DNA of 64,000 bases from Physcomitrium patens (Eukaryota; Streptophyta; Bryopsida; Funariales; Funariaceae). Each line of letters begins with the position of its first letter. Positions within the stretch are counted from its first letter, which is position 1. A program made the position numbers and the translations under genes. The notes under the pieces were generated by a model that saw only the letters and a list, made by a program, of their open reading frames with translations, was not told the DNA's origin and searched no databases. This document shows, piece by piece, positions 12,129-24,500 of the stretch. The DNA is taken from assembly GCF_000002425.4 (NCBI RefSeq), contig NC_037256.1, forward strand, positions 12,247,556-12,311,555. Reading direction: 5' to 3'.

Positions 12129-15100
12129 TATAATATTAGAGCTTTGTCCTTTCTTGATTAAGAAAGGATTATCTCTTTTGCTTGATAAGACATAAGCGTA
12201 TTAGAAGTTACAAATTACCTTCTTCTAAACTGATATTATTTCTAGAATTTTTTTCTTGATTCTTAAGTATTGTATTATGTAAAAGTAGACACCTTTTTTT
12301 TTACTATATTAGCATGGTAGAGCTTACTGAAATGAAGAGTACAATGGCTCAAATGCAAGAGCAAATGAGAGAGTTAATGCTTGCAATGCATTAACTCAGT
12401 TTATCATCAAAAGGAGCAACAAGATTATTAAGCAATGAAGATATAGGGATGATTAGAGTTATTTCAACATCTACACTAAGCCATACTATTGCTCCTACAA
12501 TGAAATATTGTTAAAGTTTTAAGGAACCAAAAATTAAATTGGTTGAGAATTTTGATGACACAAGATCTAAATTTTGTGGATTCATCAATTAGGTACAATT
12601 GGTAATTGAACTACAACATCAAAGTTATGCAATTCAAGGATCACAAGTCAGGTTTATTGGAACACTACTTTCAAGTTCTACTTTATCATGGTTTTCATCA
12701 TTTCTTGAATGACTTGATCCAATATTAGATAATTTAGAAGTATTCTTAGCAAAGTTTCGATCTATATATGGAAACTATGATACAATCCATATTGCAACCA
12801 AGAAGATTTGTATCTTACGATAAAATAATCAATTAGTGACATTATATGCTTTATAATTTTAACAATTAGCAACAGATATTAAGTGGAATGATGCAACACT
12901 CCTTAGCTAATTTTTCTATAGATTACAATATGAAGTAAAGAAATTGATGTTCAATTTACTTGATCCTTAGATATTGAGTCAAACAATTGACTTTGCTACA
13001 AAATGTGATAATTGGCTTTTTAAGTTTTGATCTGAGAATCGCATAAGGAAACCTCAATGTTATTACAATTCAATGACAATATCATCGACTTCTCAATCTA
13101 AACATTTGAAAGTAAAAGACATGCAAATTGATGTAATAAGTTTTAAACTTCTTATCAAAGAAGAAAAGACTCATCATTGTCAAGAATGACTATGTTTATA
13201 TTGTAGAGAAGCTAAGCACACTTCTCAATATTCTCCAAAGAAACAACACAACTACAAAATGAGGAGTACTATTGTCAAAGATGAAAACATGTCAAAAAAT
13301 AAATTTATCCAACTATAATAGGGACCGAGTGGCTGAAATCTTATACAATTCCTAATGAAGGTCCTATTTTCTCTTCAAAACTCTCTTCTAATTTTATAAT
13401 AGATGTGCATTTAGGATCTAATAATTACAAGACCTTTGTCTTAATAGATTTAGGAGCCTTAGCTTCTTTTTTAGATGAAGAATTTGTTAAAAGTCATAAT
13501 ATAAAATTAGTACAAAAAACTAAACCAATACACATAGAAATCATAGATGGTCATGTGTTATCTTCTAGAGATGTTATTTATAAAATAATTTCTATAGATG
13601 TAATAATAAATAGTCATGCTAGTCACATAATTTAGCTAAGAATTCTATACGCCATTCAAAATCTCTTTTAGGAGCTCCTATCTTATTTGTAAAGAAAAAA
13701 GATGGATCATTGCAAATGTGAGTGGATTATCAAGGACTCATCAAGATTACCATAAAAAATAGATATCCTCTACTTTTGATATCTAAACTTCTTGATTAAT
13801 TAAAACAAATTAAGTTCTATATAAAAATAGATCTATAAGAAGCGTACAATTTGGTTGACATAAAAAAAAGAAATGAATGAAAGACTGCATTTTGAACAAG
13901 GTATGGATACTTTGAATATAATGTCATGCCTTTTGGACTTACAAATGTACCAATTGCTTTTCAATATCTTATGAATGATGTTTTTTGTGAGTTTTTAAAT
14001 TATTTTGTTGTCTATTACTTAGACGACATTTTAATCTACTCTAAAACGTAAAAAAATATACAGTTCATATTTGTCGTGTGTTACAAAAACTTAGAGATGT
14101 AGGTTTGTACACCAAGATACAAAAGTGTGTATTTCTCACTATTCAATTTGAAATTTTAGGATATATCATTTCAAACATTGGTCTAATTATGGATCTTGAA
14201 AAAATTCACACAATCATGGACTAGAAGATTTCAAAAATAATAAGAGATGTACAATGCTTTTTGGGATTTGTGAATTACCATCAGATCTTCATCAAGAATT
14301 TTTTTCAAGTTGCAGTGCCACTTACATGATTAACTTATAAAGACAAGCTCAAGTGGAATAAAGAAGCAGAAGCATAATTTGAAGCTTTCAAGAAAGTTTT
14401 TACTTTTGTATCAATCCTATATCACATCAACTTTTCTAAAGCATTTTTTATGGAGACATATGCATCTAACTTTGCCTTGGATGCAGTCTTGTAATAAATA
14501 GGAGCAAATGACAAACTTCATCTAGTAACTTTTTATTTAAGAAAATTTTCAGCAGCCAAGATTAATTATGAGATCCACCACAAGGAACTTTTTGCAATCA
14601 TGCATTCTTTTCAAGAATGACATCATTATTTAGAAGGCGCTTCAAATTCAATTAGTGTATATATGAATCACAAGAACCTCAAATATTTCATGTTAGCATG
14701 TATTTTGAATCGTCGCTAGGCTTGTTAGAACATATCTTTGTTAAGATTCAAATTTAATATCACTTATCAGCGAAAAAAACAATAAGGTTTGTTTAATGCC
14801 ATTTTCTAAATGTTATTATCTTATACCAAAAGAAGAAAAATTAGCTTTTGACCAATAAAAGATAATTTTATTGAAGCTAGAATAATTTCATCTCCAAACA
14901 ATGAAATCAATATTGATTGTTGATTTGACTTTTTTCAAGTAGATCCAAGCAAGTATGTCCTCAGACCTTCTTATTCATGATATTAAAAACAATTCCTCTA
15001 AGTCTCAAGATACTTCCAAGTTTGAGTTTAAGAAAAATCTATTTTATTTTGAAGGATGTTTATATATTCTAGAAAGAGAAATACAATTACGTGTTCTTAA

Positions 15101-15383
15101 GGCTCATCACAATATTCCTACAATAGGACATTTTGGATATAATAAGACTTTGGAGCTTATATCTATAGATTTTTGGTGGCCTCAAATGTAGAAGGCTAAT
15201 AAAGAATTTTTGCAGACATGTGATGTTTGTTCAAGATCAAAAACTCCTCATCATCAACCTTATGGATTCTTCCAACTATTACTTATATTAGAACAACTAT
15301 AGTCTTTTGTCTCTATGGATTTTATCACGGATCTTCCAATTTCAAGTTCATATAATTCCATATTCGTGATTGTAGATCGTTTT

Positions 15384-16702
15384 TGTGATGTAATATGACT
15401 ATATAGTAAAACTATAATCAAAATTAAATTTCTAATTAATATCTAATTATCTTGGTTCAATAATAATTTGAGGTAACTAAACATGGCTTTTATAAAGCCT
15501 CTTAGCTTATTTTCTTATCTTAATAGTTAGTAGATTGAAGGTTAGTTAGTAATTTTATCTTCTAGGCTGTAGAGACTCTTTTATTATCCTAGAAAGACCA
15601 TAAATTGATAAAATCAAATTAGAAGAGATAAATAATTAATATAGTTGATACTATGATTAAATTGAGAGTAGGATTGGACTAAAAAATCCTTAAGATAGGT
15701 TAGATTGCTACTCGAGGGTAGATCGTTTGTGAGACGATGTCAAAATTAGACCTCTGGCCACTAAAATGACTACTTAAGACAAAATAGGATTCCATTTGAA
15801 GATTGAAGATTAGAATTTGAGAGCTAGGTTAGAACTTATTCCAAAGACGCAAGGTTGCTTTTGGTAGGATTTATTAGAATTTAGCAATTGTTATTGAAAG
15901 TCAGAGTTTTTATTAGCAACTTGGGATTTATGTAATAAAATTAGGGCTAGCACTCTTGGCTAGTTCGTAAAATTGGTATTACATATATAGTTCAAATTTT
16001 GATAGTGCTTGGTTAATTAGGTTTTTTAAGTGTATGAAAAAATTTGTGATAATCCAATGGTGCAATTGAGAGATATCTAAATTTTGATACAAGAATATAC
16101 CAAAAATTGGTAATTTGGTATTGGGTAGGATTTCTATGATATCTACAGAGCTATCAGTCAGATCAAGGTAAATTTTTGCACAGTGTTGGAAGACTTAAAG
16201 ATCAAGCTATATACCAATTTTGAGTTAAAATTAATAGTTGGAGAAGGAAAAATCACTGCTAGAACTTCTATATCATCTTTTAAGTTGGCAGCCAAATGAC
16301 ATTAGTGCAATTTTTTGAGGTTTTTTCACAATCCGTAAGTTGAATTAGGCTGAAATTTCTTAAGCATGTAGATAACTTATAATGACAATAGTATGCAAAA
16401 TTTCACATCAATGGATGGTTAAATTAGAAGCTACAGCTTATCAAAGCTCACTAATAAGAGTTAGAGCTTATAAGAAAAATCTAAATTGCTTAAACATGAA
16501 AGTAACAAGATAATTGGGCTGTATGTATAATTGAGACTACTAAGAAGAGTGTTTTTTAGTAATTTTGAATTAAAATTTTGATTATATTCTTCTTGTATGG
16601 GTGAAACCTATTAGAGTTTTTTAGATAGTTGTGAAATATAATTTCGTCTTCTACAACTAGATGCCCAATGTATTTTCTAATAAGACAACACATAATATGA
16701 CA
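15384..16702. mobile_element. Nested solo-LTR-like insertion in the chromovirus integrase
   Basis: The integrase reading of the host element stops at about 15,383 and resumes at about 16,703. The intervening 1.32 kb starts with TGTGATG and ends with ATGACA, the TG...CA termini typical of LTRs. A direct repeat of about 5-6 bases (tcgttt) flanks it on both sides, as expected for a target-site duplication with slight later change. No gag or pol landmark is present inside. The simplest reading is a solo LTR left by recombination of a younger element. A large non-autonomous element is the alternative. Confidence 0.6.
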
Positions 16703-17666
16703 TCGTTTCACCAAAATGGTGCTATTTGTACTATGTACAAAATCTATCACAGGTGAAAGTATAGCTAAACTCTTCCTTGATAATATCTATCACTATCATG
16801 GATTACGAAAGGATATTATATCAGAGAGAAGAACCCAATTTTTATCAAGATTTTGGAGAAATCTTTTGAAGATATTGAAGGTGGATATAAAATTATCTTT
16901 GGCTTTCCACCTTCAAATTGATCGACAAACAGAATAAATAAATCATGTTTTTTAGCAATATTTGAGATGTACCATCAACTATCAATAAGATGATCAAAAA
17001 AATCTTTTCCCATTGGAAAATTTTGCTTATAATAATTTGGTACATTCTTCTAGTCAAGAAATACCTTTCTTTGCCAATTACAGTTATCATCCACAATTTG
17101 ACACTTTTGACTTTTCAAAAGTTGATAATCATGTGGTGGAAGATGTGGCAAATCGATTATCAGAGCTACATACAACAATGAAGGCACAATTAAAAGAAGC
17201 TCAAGAATGATAAAAAGCCAATGCAGATGTCTATCGCAAGGAACAATCTCAATTCTATGTAAGGGATAAGGTATGGTTACTTCATTGCAATATTAAAACT
17301 ATTCATCTTTGTGACAAGCTAAATTATTGTAGGCTTGGATCATTTTCTATTTGTGAATAGATCAATCGAGTTGTTTATCGATTATATTTACCAGAGTCTA
17401 TGAAAATCCATCCTATGTTCCATGTGTCTTTACTTAAGCTATATAATACAATGGATATATTAGAAAAGAAAAAAATGCCACCACCTCTTATAGAAGTAGA
17501 CAATAATAAAAAATTTAAGGTAGAAGAAGTCTTAGATTTAAGGTGGCACCAAAATAGGTTAGAATATATGGTATATTGGCATGGATATGACATTAATGAA
17601 TGCACATGGGAGCCATCTAGGAATCTAGCAAATGCATCAATCAAAGTTAAAGCTTTTCATCAATGA

Positions 17667-18249
17667 TATCCATCAAAACCAAGATAAAGAATTAAGAAAT
17701 TCTTTGCTATAAAGCAAAGTAAGCCCAATGGAGATTTCATTCTATCTTGTATCATTATTTCTTTGGATTTTTTAGTACTTAAGAGATGAAGAACCAACAA
17801 CCAATAGATTCAGCTCAAGAGCTATCATTTGCTGAGATACCAAACAAGACATTGTGACTATCACAACCTTTGAGATGGCAAAATTGAGATGAAGATCTTC
17901 AAGAATGACATGTTTTTCCTTGAATAAATGGCAAGATACAATGCATTTAGTACTACTACTTTAGAAGGAACTCCCAGTGTTTAGTGATACTTTTAGAAGT
18001 AGTAACCACTACTAATGGTATTATTAATGTTTTGTTTGAAGGAAGTTATGAAGGCTTCAATAATGATCAAATATCAAGGTGGTCTTCTTACTCTAATATG
18101 GGACATTATCGATGGTTGAAGGGACCTATCAACTACCTTCGAAGGGAACAAAGATCAGAGTACGTGACAAATATAATTTGGCACATCTTAGATTTTATCA
18201 ACATGTAATCACTGCTCCTCATGGAACTTGTCCCTAAATGAGGGAGTAA
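17667..18249 (+). other. Extra internal segment between chromodomain and 3' LTR
   Basis: About 580 bp separates the end of the chromodomain frame from the polypurine tract and 3' LTR. A short open stretch (17,984-18,208) lies inside, with no motif I recognise. It ends in a purine-rich run (about 18,236-18,249) that fits a polypurine tract. It belongs to the retroelement and no function is assigned. Confidence 0.45.
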
Positions 18250-18350
18250 TGTCACGGACATACATATTTATCGTGATAATTAATTAGATAATGAGAATAG
18301 GTAGAAATAAGTCAAAGTAGATAAATATGATAATATCTTATTGAAAGCTA
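18250..18350 (+). repeat. Truncated 3' LTR of the chromovirus
   Basis: Starts TGTCACGGACATACATATTT and matches the first 100 bases of the 5' LTR at 11,576. Similarity stops near 18,350, where the sequence changes to an unrelated TTTA-rich tandem array, so only the LTR start survives here. Confidence 0.7.
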
Positions 18351-18394
18351 ATTTGAGGTCTTAAATTTTTATAAAATTTATTTAATATTTATTC

Positions 18395-18730
18395 TATATT
18401 TTTTTAAGATTTATTTAAGATTCTATTTATATTTTATTAGGATTTTTTAGAATTTACTTAGAATTTAATTAAAATTTGATTAAAATTTATTAGATTTCAT
18501 TTATGATTTTTTTATGACTTGATTATAATTTTTTAGAATTTGCAGAAACTTTTCTTAAGATTTGATTAGATTTCAATCATAATTTAGATAAGATTTTTTA
18601 AAAATGGGCTAATATTTGGTTAAGATTTCTTTGTGATTTCTTTAGGATTTATTGAAGATTACTTTAAGCTTTTATTAGGATTATTAAGGATTATTCAAGA
18701 TTTATTTGAAGCTAATTAAAGTATGATAAA
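18395..18730. repeat. Decayed tandem array, period about 11 bp
   Basis: About 28 successive units of 10-12 bases resembling TTAAGATTTNN (variants TTAGAATTTAA, TTAAAATTTGA, TTAAGATTTGA, TTAGGATTTNT) run head to tail with little else between them. No unit is perfect, so the array is old. It starts just after the truncated 3' LTR. The period is estimated by eye. Confidence 0.6.
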
Positions 18731-18899
18731 AAATTCTAGGAGTTTTTTAAGCTTGAAAAGGTGTACTCAATATGATTAGAAGCTTAGTTAAATTATTCAA
18801 GATTACCAAAAAATGTTTTTAAACACCATGTATATTTTTTTTTTTTAAGTTGTAAATCAAAATTCGAGGTAAGCTCAAATCCTTTTAGAACTAAATGCC

Positions 18900-20200
18900 T
18901 AATACATTCTCAAAATAATTTTTATATAATGCAACAGTGTATTACTATACCACTTGAAAAATATGTCATTTATTTTTTTTGTCTTGCATGCATTCTTTTC
19001 TTTTAGTCACTATATGGCTAAGTCTTATAGTGATATAATTCATTTTGAGTTATTTTATTTTAATAGACTCTAATGCCATAATGAAGTAGTTATAAATTCT
19101 AATAAGTTCATAAGTAGAGTTATGACAATATCTACATTTTCTATTGACTTGTCTAAAATTGCTAGCTCGTTTGTAAATGCCTTTATCTTATTTATATGTA
19201 TTATGAGGTCTTCACCTTCTTCCATCTTATAAGTGAGGAATTTTTTCATTGTATAGAGAATGTTAGATAAGTTCTTGCTTTTGAAGATATTGTAAATGGT
19301 ATTACATGCTTTTCTTAGTTCTTTTTAAGCAATAATGTACAAAAAGTTGGCTTTTTCAATATTAGTTGTAATAAAAAAGATCAAGAGAAAGAATCCTTAA
19401 ACTCTCAAAATTAGTAAGAAGGTGTTATTATCTCAAAATCCCAAAATACCTTCTTTGTAAAGAAATTATTATTTTTTCTCTCAAAATACTCTCAAATTCA
19501 CTTTTGAGATTTTTTACATACTTTTTGAATAATATAAACATCACAAATCAAATTTACCACCTTTTAAATCACTTCTATACTTAGAAATCATCTCTTAATA
19601 CTATAAAAAGTCTTTTTAACACTTTAAGTATGTTTAATACTTTAAATCACAAAGGTAGTCCACTTAAGATCTAATCCAAGAAAAAAACACATTATAAGTA
19701 TTCTAAAACATCTCTTTTAGATAAAATGCAAATACTAAAGTCAAAATGCACTTAATTACAAATAAGTATAAACCTAAAACAAGATTTGAAAGTTAAGAGA
19801 TTCAAAAAATTAACATCAGCAACCATAAGATAATCTATTTTTTACAACAACAAAGATTTTAAAATCTTCAAAAATTACAAGCAAATGTAAGTGGATCCAT
19901 AACTTATTGAAAAAAAAATATATATGAAGTCTCAATACTTAGCATTAACAAGGTTGTATATAAAAAAAAAATATAGAATAAGGTGACTCTTATTTCCAAC
20001 ACCATTTACTTATAGGAGGGGAATTACATTTGATGTAGATCAAATTCCCTATAATTTTCTTAATCTTATTTTGTTTCATCCAACCTATCCTAAATTTTTC
20101 CTAACCACTATTAAAAATCCTAATTATCACCTTAATAACTTGTTCTAAGCCTTTGCTGCCTTTTAATCATTAGCAACTTATTAAAGTTAAACTTTAAATA
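18900..20200 (-). mobile_element. Second copia fragment (gag region), decayed
   Basis: On the minus strand, about 19,080-19,350 reads as a copia-type gag (UBN2-like) region, with a KFLTYKMEEGEDLIIHINKI-like stretch followed by a LAIL-like patch. The flanks (18,900-19,080 and 19,350-20,200) are AT-rich and unreadable, and could contain leader and LTR remains above 19,400. Broken and old. The gag family call is reasonable; the ends are not defined. Confidence 0.5.
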
Positions 20201-20249
20201 ATGGTAACTTATCTTAGATTTGTCATTCCTCAACAAAGTTATGGTAGTA

Positions 20250-20462
20250 GTAGCAAAAATTGTGGTGGCATTAGCAATACCTTTGAAGGACAACTTGTGG
20301 TGGCATTAGCAATACCTTTGAAGGACAACTTATGGTGGCATTAGCAAAAACTATGGTAAATGACAAATTAAAGAACAACTTATGATGGCATTAACAAAAA
20401 CTATGATAAATGACAAATTGGGATGGAGTAACTATGATAAATGGCAAATTGGTGTGGCATTA
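20250..20462. repeat. Minisatellite, GGTGGCATTAGCAA-type units
   Basis: Imperfect head-to-tail repeats of about 33-34 bp built on tggcattagcaa followed by either tacctttgaaggacaac or aactatggtaaatgac. The first two full units (about 20,267-20,335) are almost identical; later units mix the two tails. It sits at the junction between the AT-rich transposon block and the host gene block. Confidence 0.85.
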
Positions 20463-20528
20463 ACAACACCCTAAGTAAAACCCTACACTGGTGGATGTGT
20501 TCGAATACTGGTGGACGCATGGGGATAG

Positions 20529-20711
20529 GAGCACATCGAATACGAGGCCACCGTCGACATGTTTCTGGTGGTCAACAAAGAGCCGCACCATTTCCACAGT
20601 TGTAATGCTGGAAGCTGTGTGCTCGATAGATTAAGGTCTACGGCGACAGCTCCGATCCCTTCGAAGCATCAACTGGAACTTGGACCGCTGCATATTAATT
20701 TTTCGAGTTGA
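20529..20711 (+). other. Orphan open stretch, possible lone exon
   Basis: Sixty codons open to a TGA, directly preceded by a TAG that could be a 3' splice site. Codon composition is host-like, and the start of the encoded peptide (EHIEYEATVDMFLVVNKEP) is not obviously random. An internal ATG lies at 20,559. No partner exon or family was recognised. It lies right at the edge of the transposon block, so it could be a truncated gene remnant or chance. Confidence 0.2.
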
Positions 20712-21477
20712 AACGGACAGAATAGTTTGAATGTGCTTCAGAATATTAAAGCTATATCTGCGCTGTATCTCTCTCGGGTATCCACTTTTGTCTCTTAATT
20801 CTCAACACCTCCGTTGTGTTTGATGACTCTCTCAGGACGGTAGTAAGGGTACGATATTCTAAATGCAGTATTAGCAACCCTAATTAGGTCTTGCAGTGTA
20901 ATATGTTACGAATGGCGTGTAATTCGAACAACTAGCCAACTGCATAAGATCTGTCGGTGTCAAATACATCGGAAAGCGAGCGTGTAATTGAGCGACGCTT
21001 GGAAGAAATGTCATCAGGCTCCACATGCCGATGTGCTCTAATATCGTCCTAAAGAATGCAAGTGACGGATGGGCGATTCCTTCAAGAAGAAGATTCGTTT
21101 CCAAAGATTTTGCTGATACAATCGCTCATGAGTAGTTCCCAAATGTATTGAGAAAGGTGACGAAGTATAGAAATTTTGCATCCGAACATGCACACCTTGT
21201 TATCAAAACCACGGCAATTTTACAGGACCTGCAAGTGTGAACGCATTGCGCCGGATGAAAACCTCACTCGGAGTATCACGGAAATAGCAACGACGTCGCA
21301 GGTGGGGTGAGATTGCTGCAGGAAAATTCACTCGAGCGAATTTCATGCGAATGCCGCCACTTTTAGAGCAGAGCTGAGTGTGAGAGCCAGATCCTGTGGT
21401 ATCTTGCAAGGTTGGAATTACGCGATCTCTGGGAGCGTGATTACGTTCCGCAGCTTGAGGAAGAGGCAAAGTTGGAG

Positions 21478-21501
21478 AGCGAGAGAGAGAGAGAGAGAGG
21501 G
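21478..21501. repeat. (GA)n tract in the 5' leader
   Basis: A run of GA dinucleotides about 100 bases upstream of the hydrolase start codon. Such tracts are typical binding sites for plant BBR/BPC GAGA-binding factors; that role is inferred here. Confidence 0.85.
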
Positions 21502-21596
21502 ACATAAAGAGGGATTTTACATTATTGGGGTTACGTATAAGCTGGCGGGGTTGCACTCTCCTTTGAGTCCTGCTCTTGCTGCTTCTCCCCCCCACC

Positions 21597-24500
21597 ATGC
21601 CGTCACCTCGTTTCCTGTCCGCTGCTATGCGGATCAAGACTGTCTCTCCTACCACAGAAGAGGTATTGAAGTTGCAATTTTCTTTTTTATGTGAGGAATT
21701 TTAGGCTTTTGTCGATTACGGGATTTGTGAAACTGGTGGTGCAAACGATTTCGTTTCACGATTGCATGAATTTGAGTTGTAATTTTATCTAGATGGAAAA
21801 AACTTTCTGCAAAAGTTGTGAATGTCTCCAATAGTGCAGGATCAACGTGTAAAAAATTGTGTGTTCTCAAGCGGCATTTCGAGACATTGTTACGAAGCTT
21901 CTTGTGTTTCCTAAACACTAATGTGTTCCATGGCCATTTTCTGGTAGGGCTTTTCTTAAGAACGTAGGCTACTTGCTGGTGGGATTCTCATGTCGAAGAG
22001 AGAAATATTCAGTGGATTGGATTGTTAATAAATATTTCTGTAGATTCACAAGATTGGTCACCGTTGATCGAGGTAGAGACGTCTCTTGGTATTTCGGGTC
22101 AAGACTTGCCGTGAGAATTACCCATTTGACGGTATTGGAGAGGGTTTTGTTGTATGGTTGTGATAATGGTTCGAATTTCAGTAATTGTAAAACTACGCAG
22201 ATCATTGCTCAAATCTGTGATTCATGGGAGCTGAGCAGTTTTTCGGGTCTGTACACGAAAGCTGACTTGCTAAGCATCAGTTTTCACAGGAAATCATCTA
22301 AGTTTCGAGTTTTTTTTGTTTTTGCTTTTTCAATGTGCTAAACCTTGAAACTTGATTGCAGGTTTTAGTCGAAGAAAGCTTTGCTGCGAAAGCTGCCATT
22401 TTGAATAGACCCAGGAAATTAAATTCCTTAAACGAAAACATGGTAAAGGCTATGTTCTCTCGCCTGGTGTATTCTGCTTTAAACTAGTCAGATTGAGCGT
22501 TTTAGCAATAGTCAGGCTGGAGTAGTTTGTGAATGTATCAACCATTACCGAAGGTCTAACCTGTCAATTTTGAAGATGCTCACCTTAGTTTGTTACCTAT
22601 CAGATTGATCGCTTGTTGGAGCTTTACATGAAATGGGAAAAAGACGAGCGTGTTCGCATGGTTATTATTGCAGTGAGTTATAATTTTTCTCTTTGCCTTA
22701 TTCTATGGGTTATTTTACTTTTACTTTTTACTTTTTTCATTTTTAAAAATCACGGGAATTCAAGGAGTCAAATTTAAATCACTTTGGTGACAAAAAATTC
22801 GTATTTGACGTCGTGTGAAGAACTCCGGTCACCTATTAGCAGGTGCACAACGAGCGTACGGGCAAGTGTCATAAAAAAGTTAATTTTTTTGCAATTTTTG
22901 GTCATAATCGATTCAAGGGAGAAAATGTTATTGAGGTGAGGAGTAGAGAGGCAATTCGTCATATACTATCACTTTGTTCACTTTGGTGTAGAAGCATATT
23001 TGTAAAGTGCAAAATTTGAAACTCTACACGATTGCAACTGACTTGAGTGAGTTATGTTGTCAAGGGTGCAGGGCGGGGCTTCTGTGCAGGGGGTGATGTA
23101 GCAGTAGTATATCTTCTCGGCAAATCAGGTTGATGTGCAGAATCCTTGCTTAACCATTTCGGGCTATTCAAAGTATAAAGTCATAAAATCAAAATGCTGT
23201 GCTTAATGAGTCAAGTTGTGCTCGCATTTACGCTGCAAGATGAAACCAAGGTGAGCGTGATTCTGAACTTGTGGCATGGCACATTCAGGTGATAAAGATC
23301 GCGGTAATACTTTTTTTGGCAAGGAGTTTCGACTCAATTATATTCTAGGAACCTACGAGAAAACTCATGTATGTGTATGGAAAATACTGTCAATGTTTTT
23401 TTATTGCGTGAGCAATGGATTTGTTTTGAGATTTGCAAGTCAAGTTGCATAAGTCTGTTTCACCAGCTATTTTTATGATTTAGAAATCTGTTATTTCCAG
23501 TATTGATAACTCTGAAATGAAAGAATTGCAGGTGGCGCTACTCGATGGGGTAGTAATGGGTGGGGGTAATGGTGTTTCTATGCATGGAAAGTTCCGAATT
23601 GCAACAGAGAACACTGTGAGTTCATGCCTTAAGTGATGGTCCTATTTTCCCTTCTGTCTTAAAAATTGCGTGTTCTTTTTTAGGAGATCGTGGATTTTTA
23701 ATATTGTCTTTTGTTATGTATGTTTTTTCCTGACGGTTTTGAAGTACAGCATAAATCATATGTATGATTGCTGATTGTTGGGCATCACATTCAGAAATTT
23801 GCCATGCCAGAGACTGCCATAGGGCTTCATCCTGATATTGGGGCGTCGTATTTCCTTTCAAGGTTACCTGGTCATCTAGGTAATATCTTTATTGTGCGCT
23901 TGTTCTTGGCGAAATCCTGGTAATGATTGTGCTCTATAATGATCCAGGACTTAGTGGTCCGCCTTGATAGAGAATTTCGTATGTTTAATAACACGTGTTT
24001 AGTGCATTTCAGCTTCCTTTATGCATGAAATTCAGATTCTTGAACTTTTTATTTGAACTGTACCAGATCTTATGACTTTCGAAGCATATTATAGCCAGGT
24101 GTGTAGATTTTGTATGTTGAACTTAATGATGTGGGTTTTGAGGGTATGTCAGGTGAATACTTAGGCCTTACAGGGACTCGTCTTGATGGAGCAGACTTGC
24201 TTTCGTGTGGTCTTGTCACACACTTTGTGCCCTCTAAGGTGACCCGTCTTAGAACGATCAATTGTAAATGGACTTAATTTCAGCATGAGGAACATCGTTG
24301 TTAGTAAAATTGAAATATATTGATAGTTGTACCCTGCATTTTTATACCTGGTGGTCTTGGAGATGTCTTTGGTCAGACATCATTTTAAGTTTTTCTCAAG
24401 TAACCTCGAGCCGGCGGTTAGTGAGAGGAATTGAAGTCTAGTTAGTCCCAACCCCGACAACTTTCGTCTCGTTTTATTTCATTCCTCTTTGTGACCTTCC

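Larger units (their letters stand above)
11576..18350 (+). mobile_element. Ty3/gypsy chromovirus with 5' LTR and nested insertion
   Basis: Best preserved retroelement in the window, still a fossil with dozens of breaks. Parts in order: 5' LTR (about 11,576-12,128); tRNA-iMet-type primer-binding site remnant (about 12,131-12,142); gag from about 12,314 with a zinc-knuckle-like patch near 13,195-13,240; aspartic protease near 13,440-13,480; reverse transcriptase about 13,660-14,060; RNase H about 14,450-14,720; integrase with an HHCC zinc-binding patch about 15,100-15,230 and a catalytic region split by a nested element; and a C-terminal chromodomain about 17,515-17,640 (EEVLDLRWHQNRLEYMVYW, then TWEPSRNL). 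A polypurine tract (about 18,236-18,249) precedes the start of a 3' LTR. The chromodomain places it among chromoviruses. Confidence 0.85.
20463..21596. other. Upstream region and leader of the hydrolase gene
   Basis: Composition switches here from very AT-rich to host-like. The first part contains a 60-codon open stretch with host-like composition (20,529-20,711, see separate entry). From about 21,360 to 21,596 the sequence looks like promoter and 5' leader, with a (GA)n tract. No clear TATA box was chosen. Confidence 0.5.

Noticed and set aside
21203-21655. 150-codon minus-strand open frame
   Set aside because: Antisense to the hydrolase leader and first exon; a product of the GA/CT tract and GC content.
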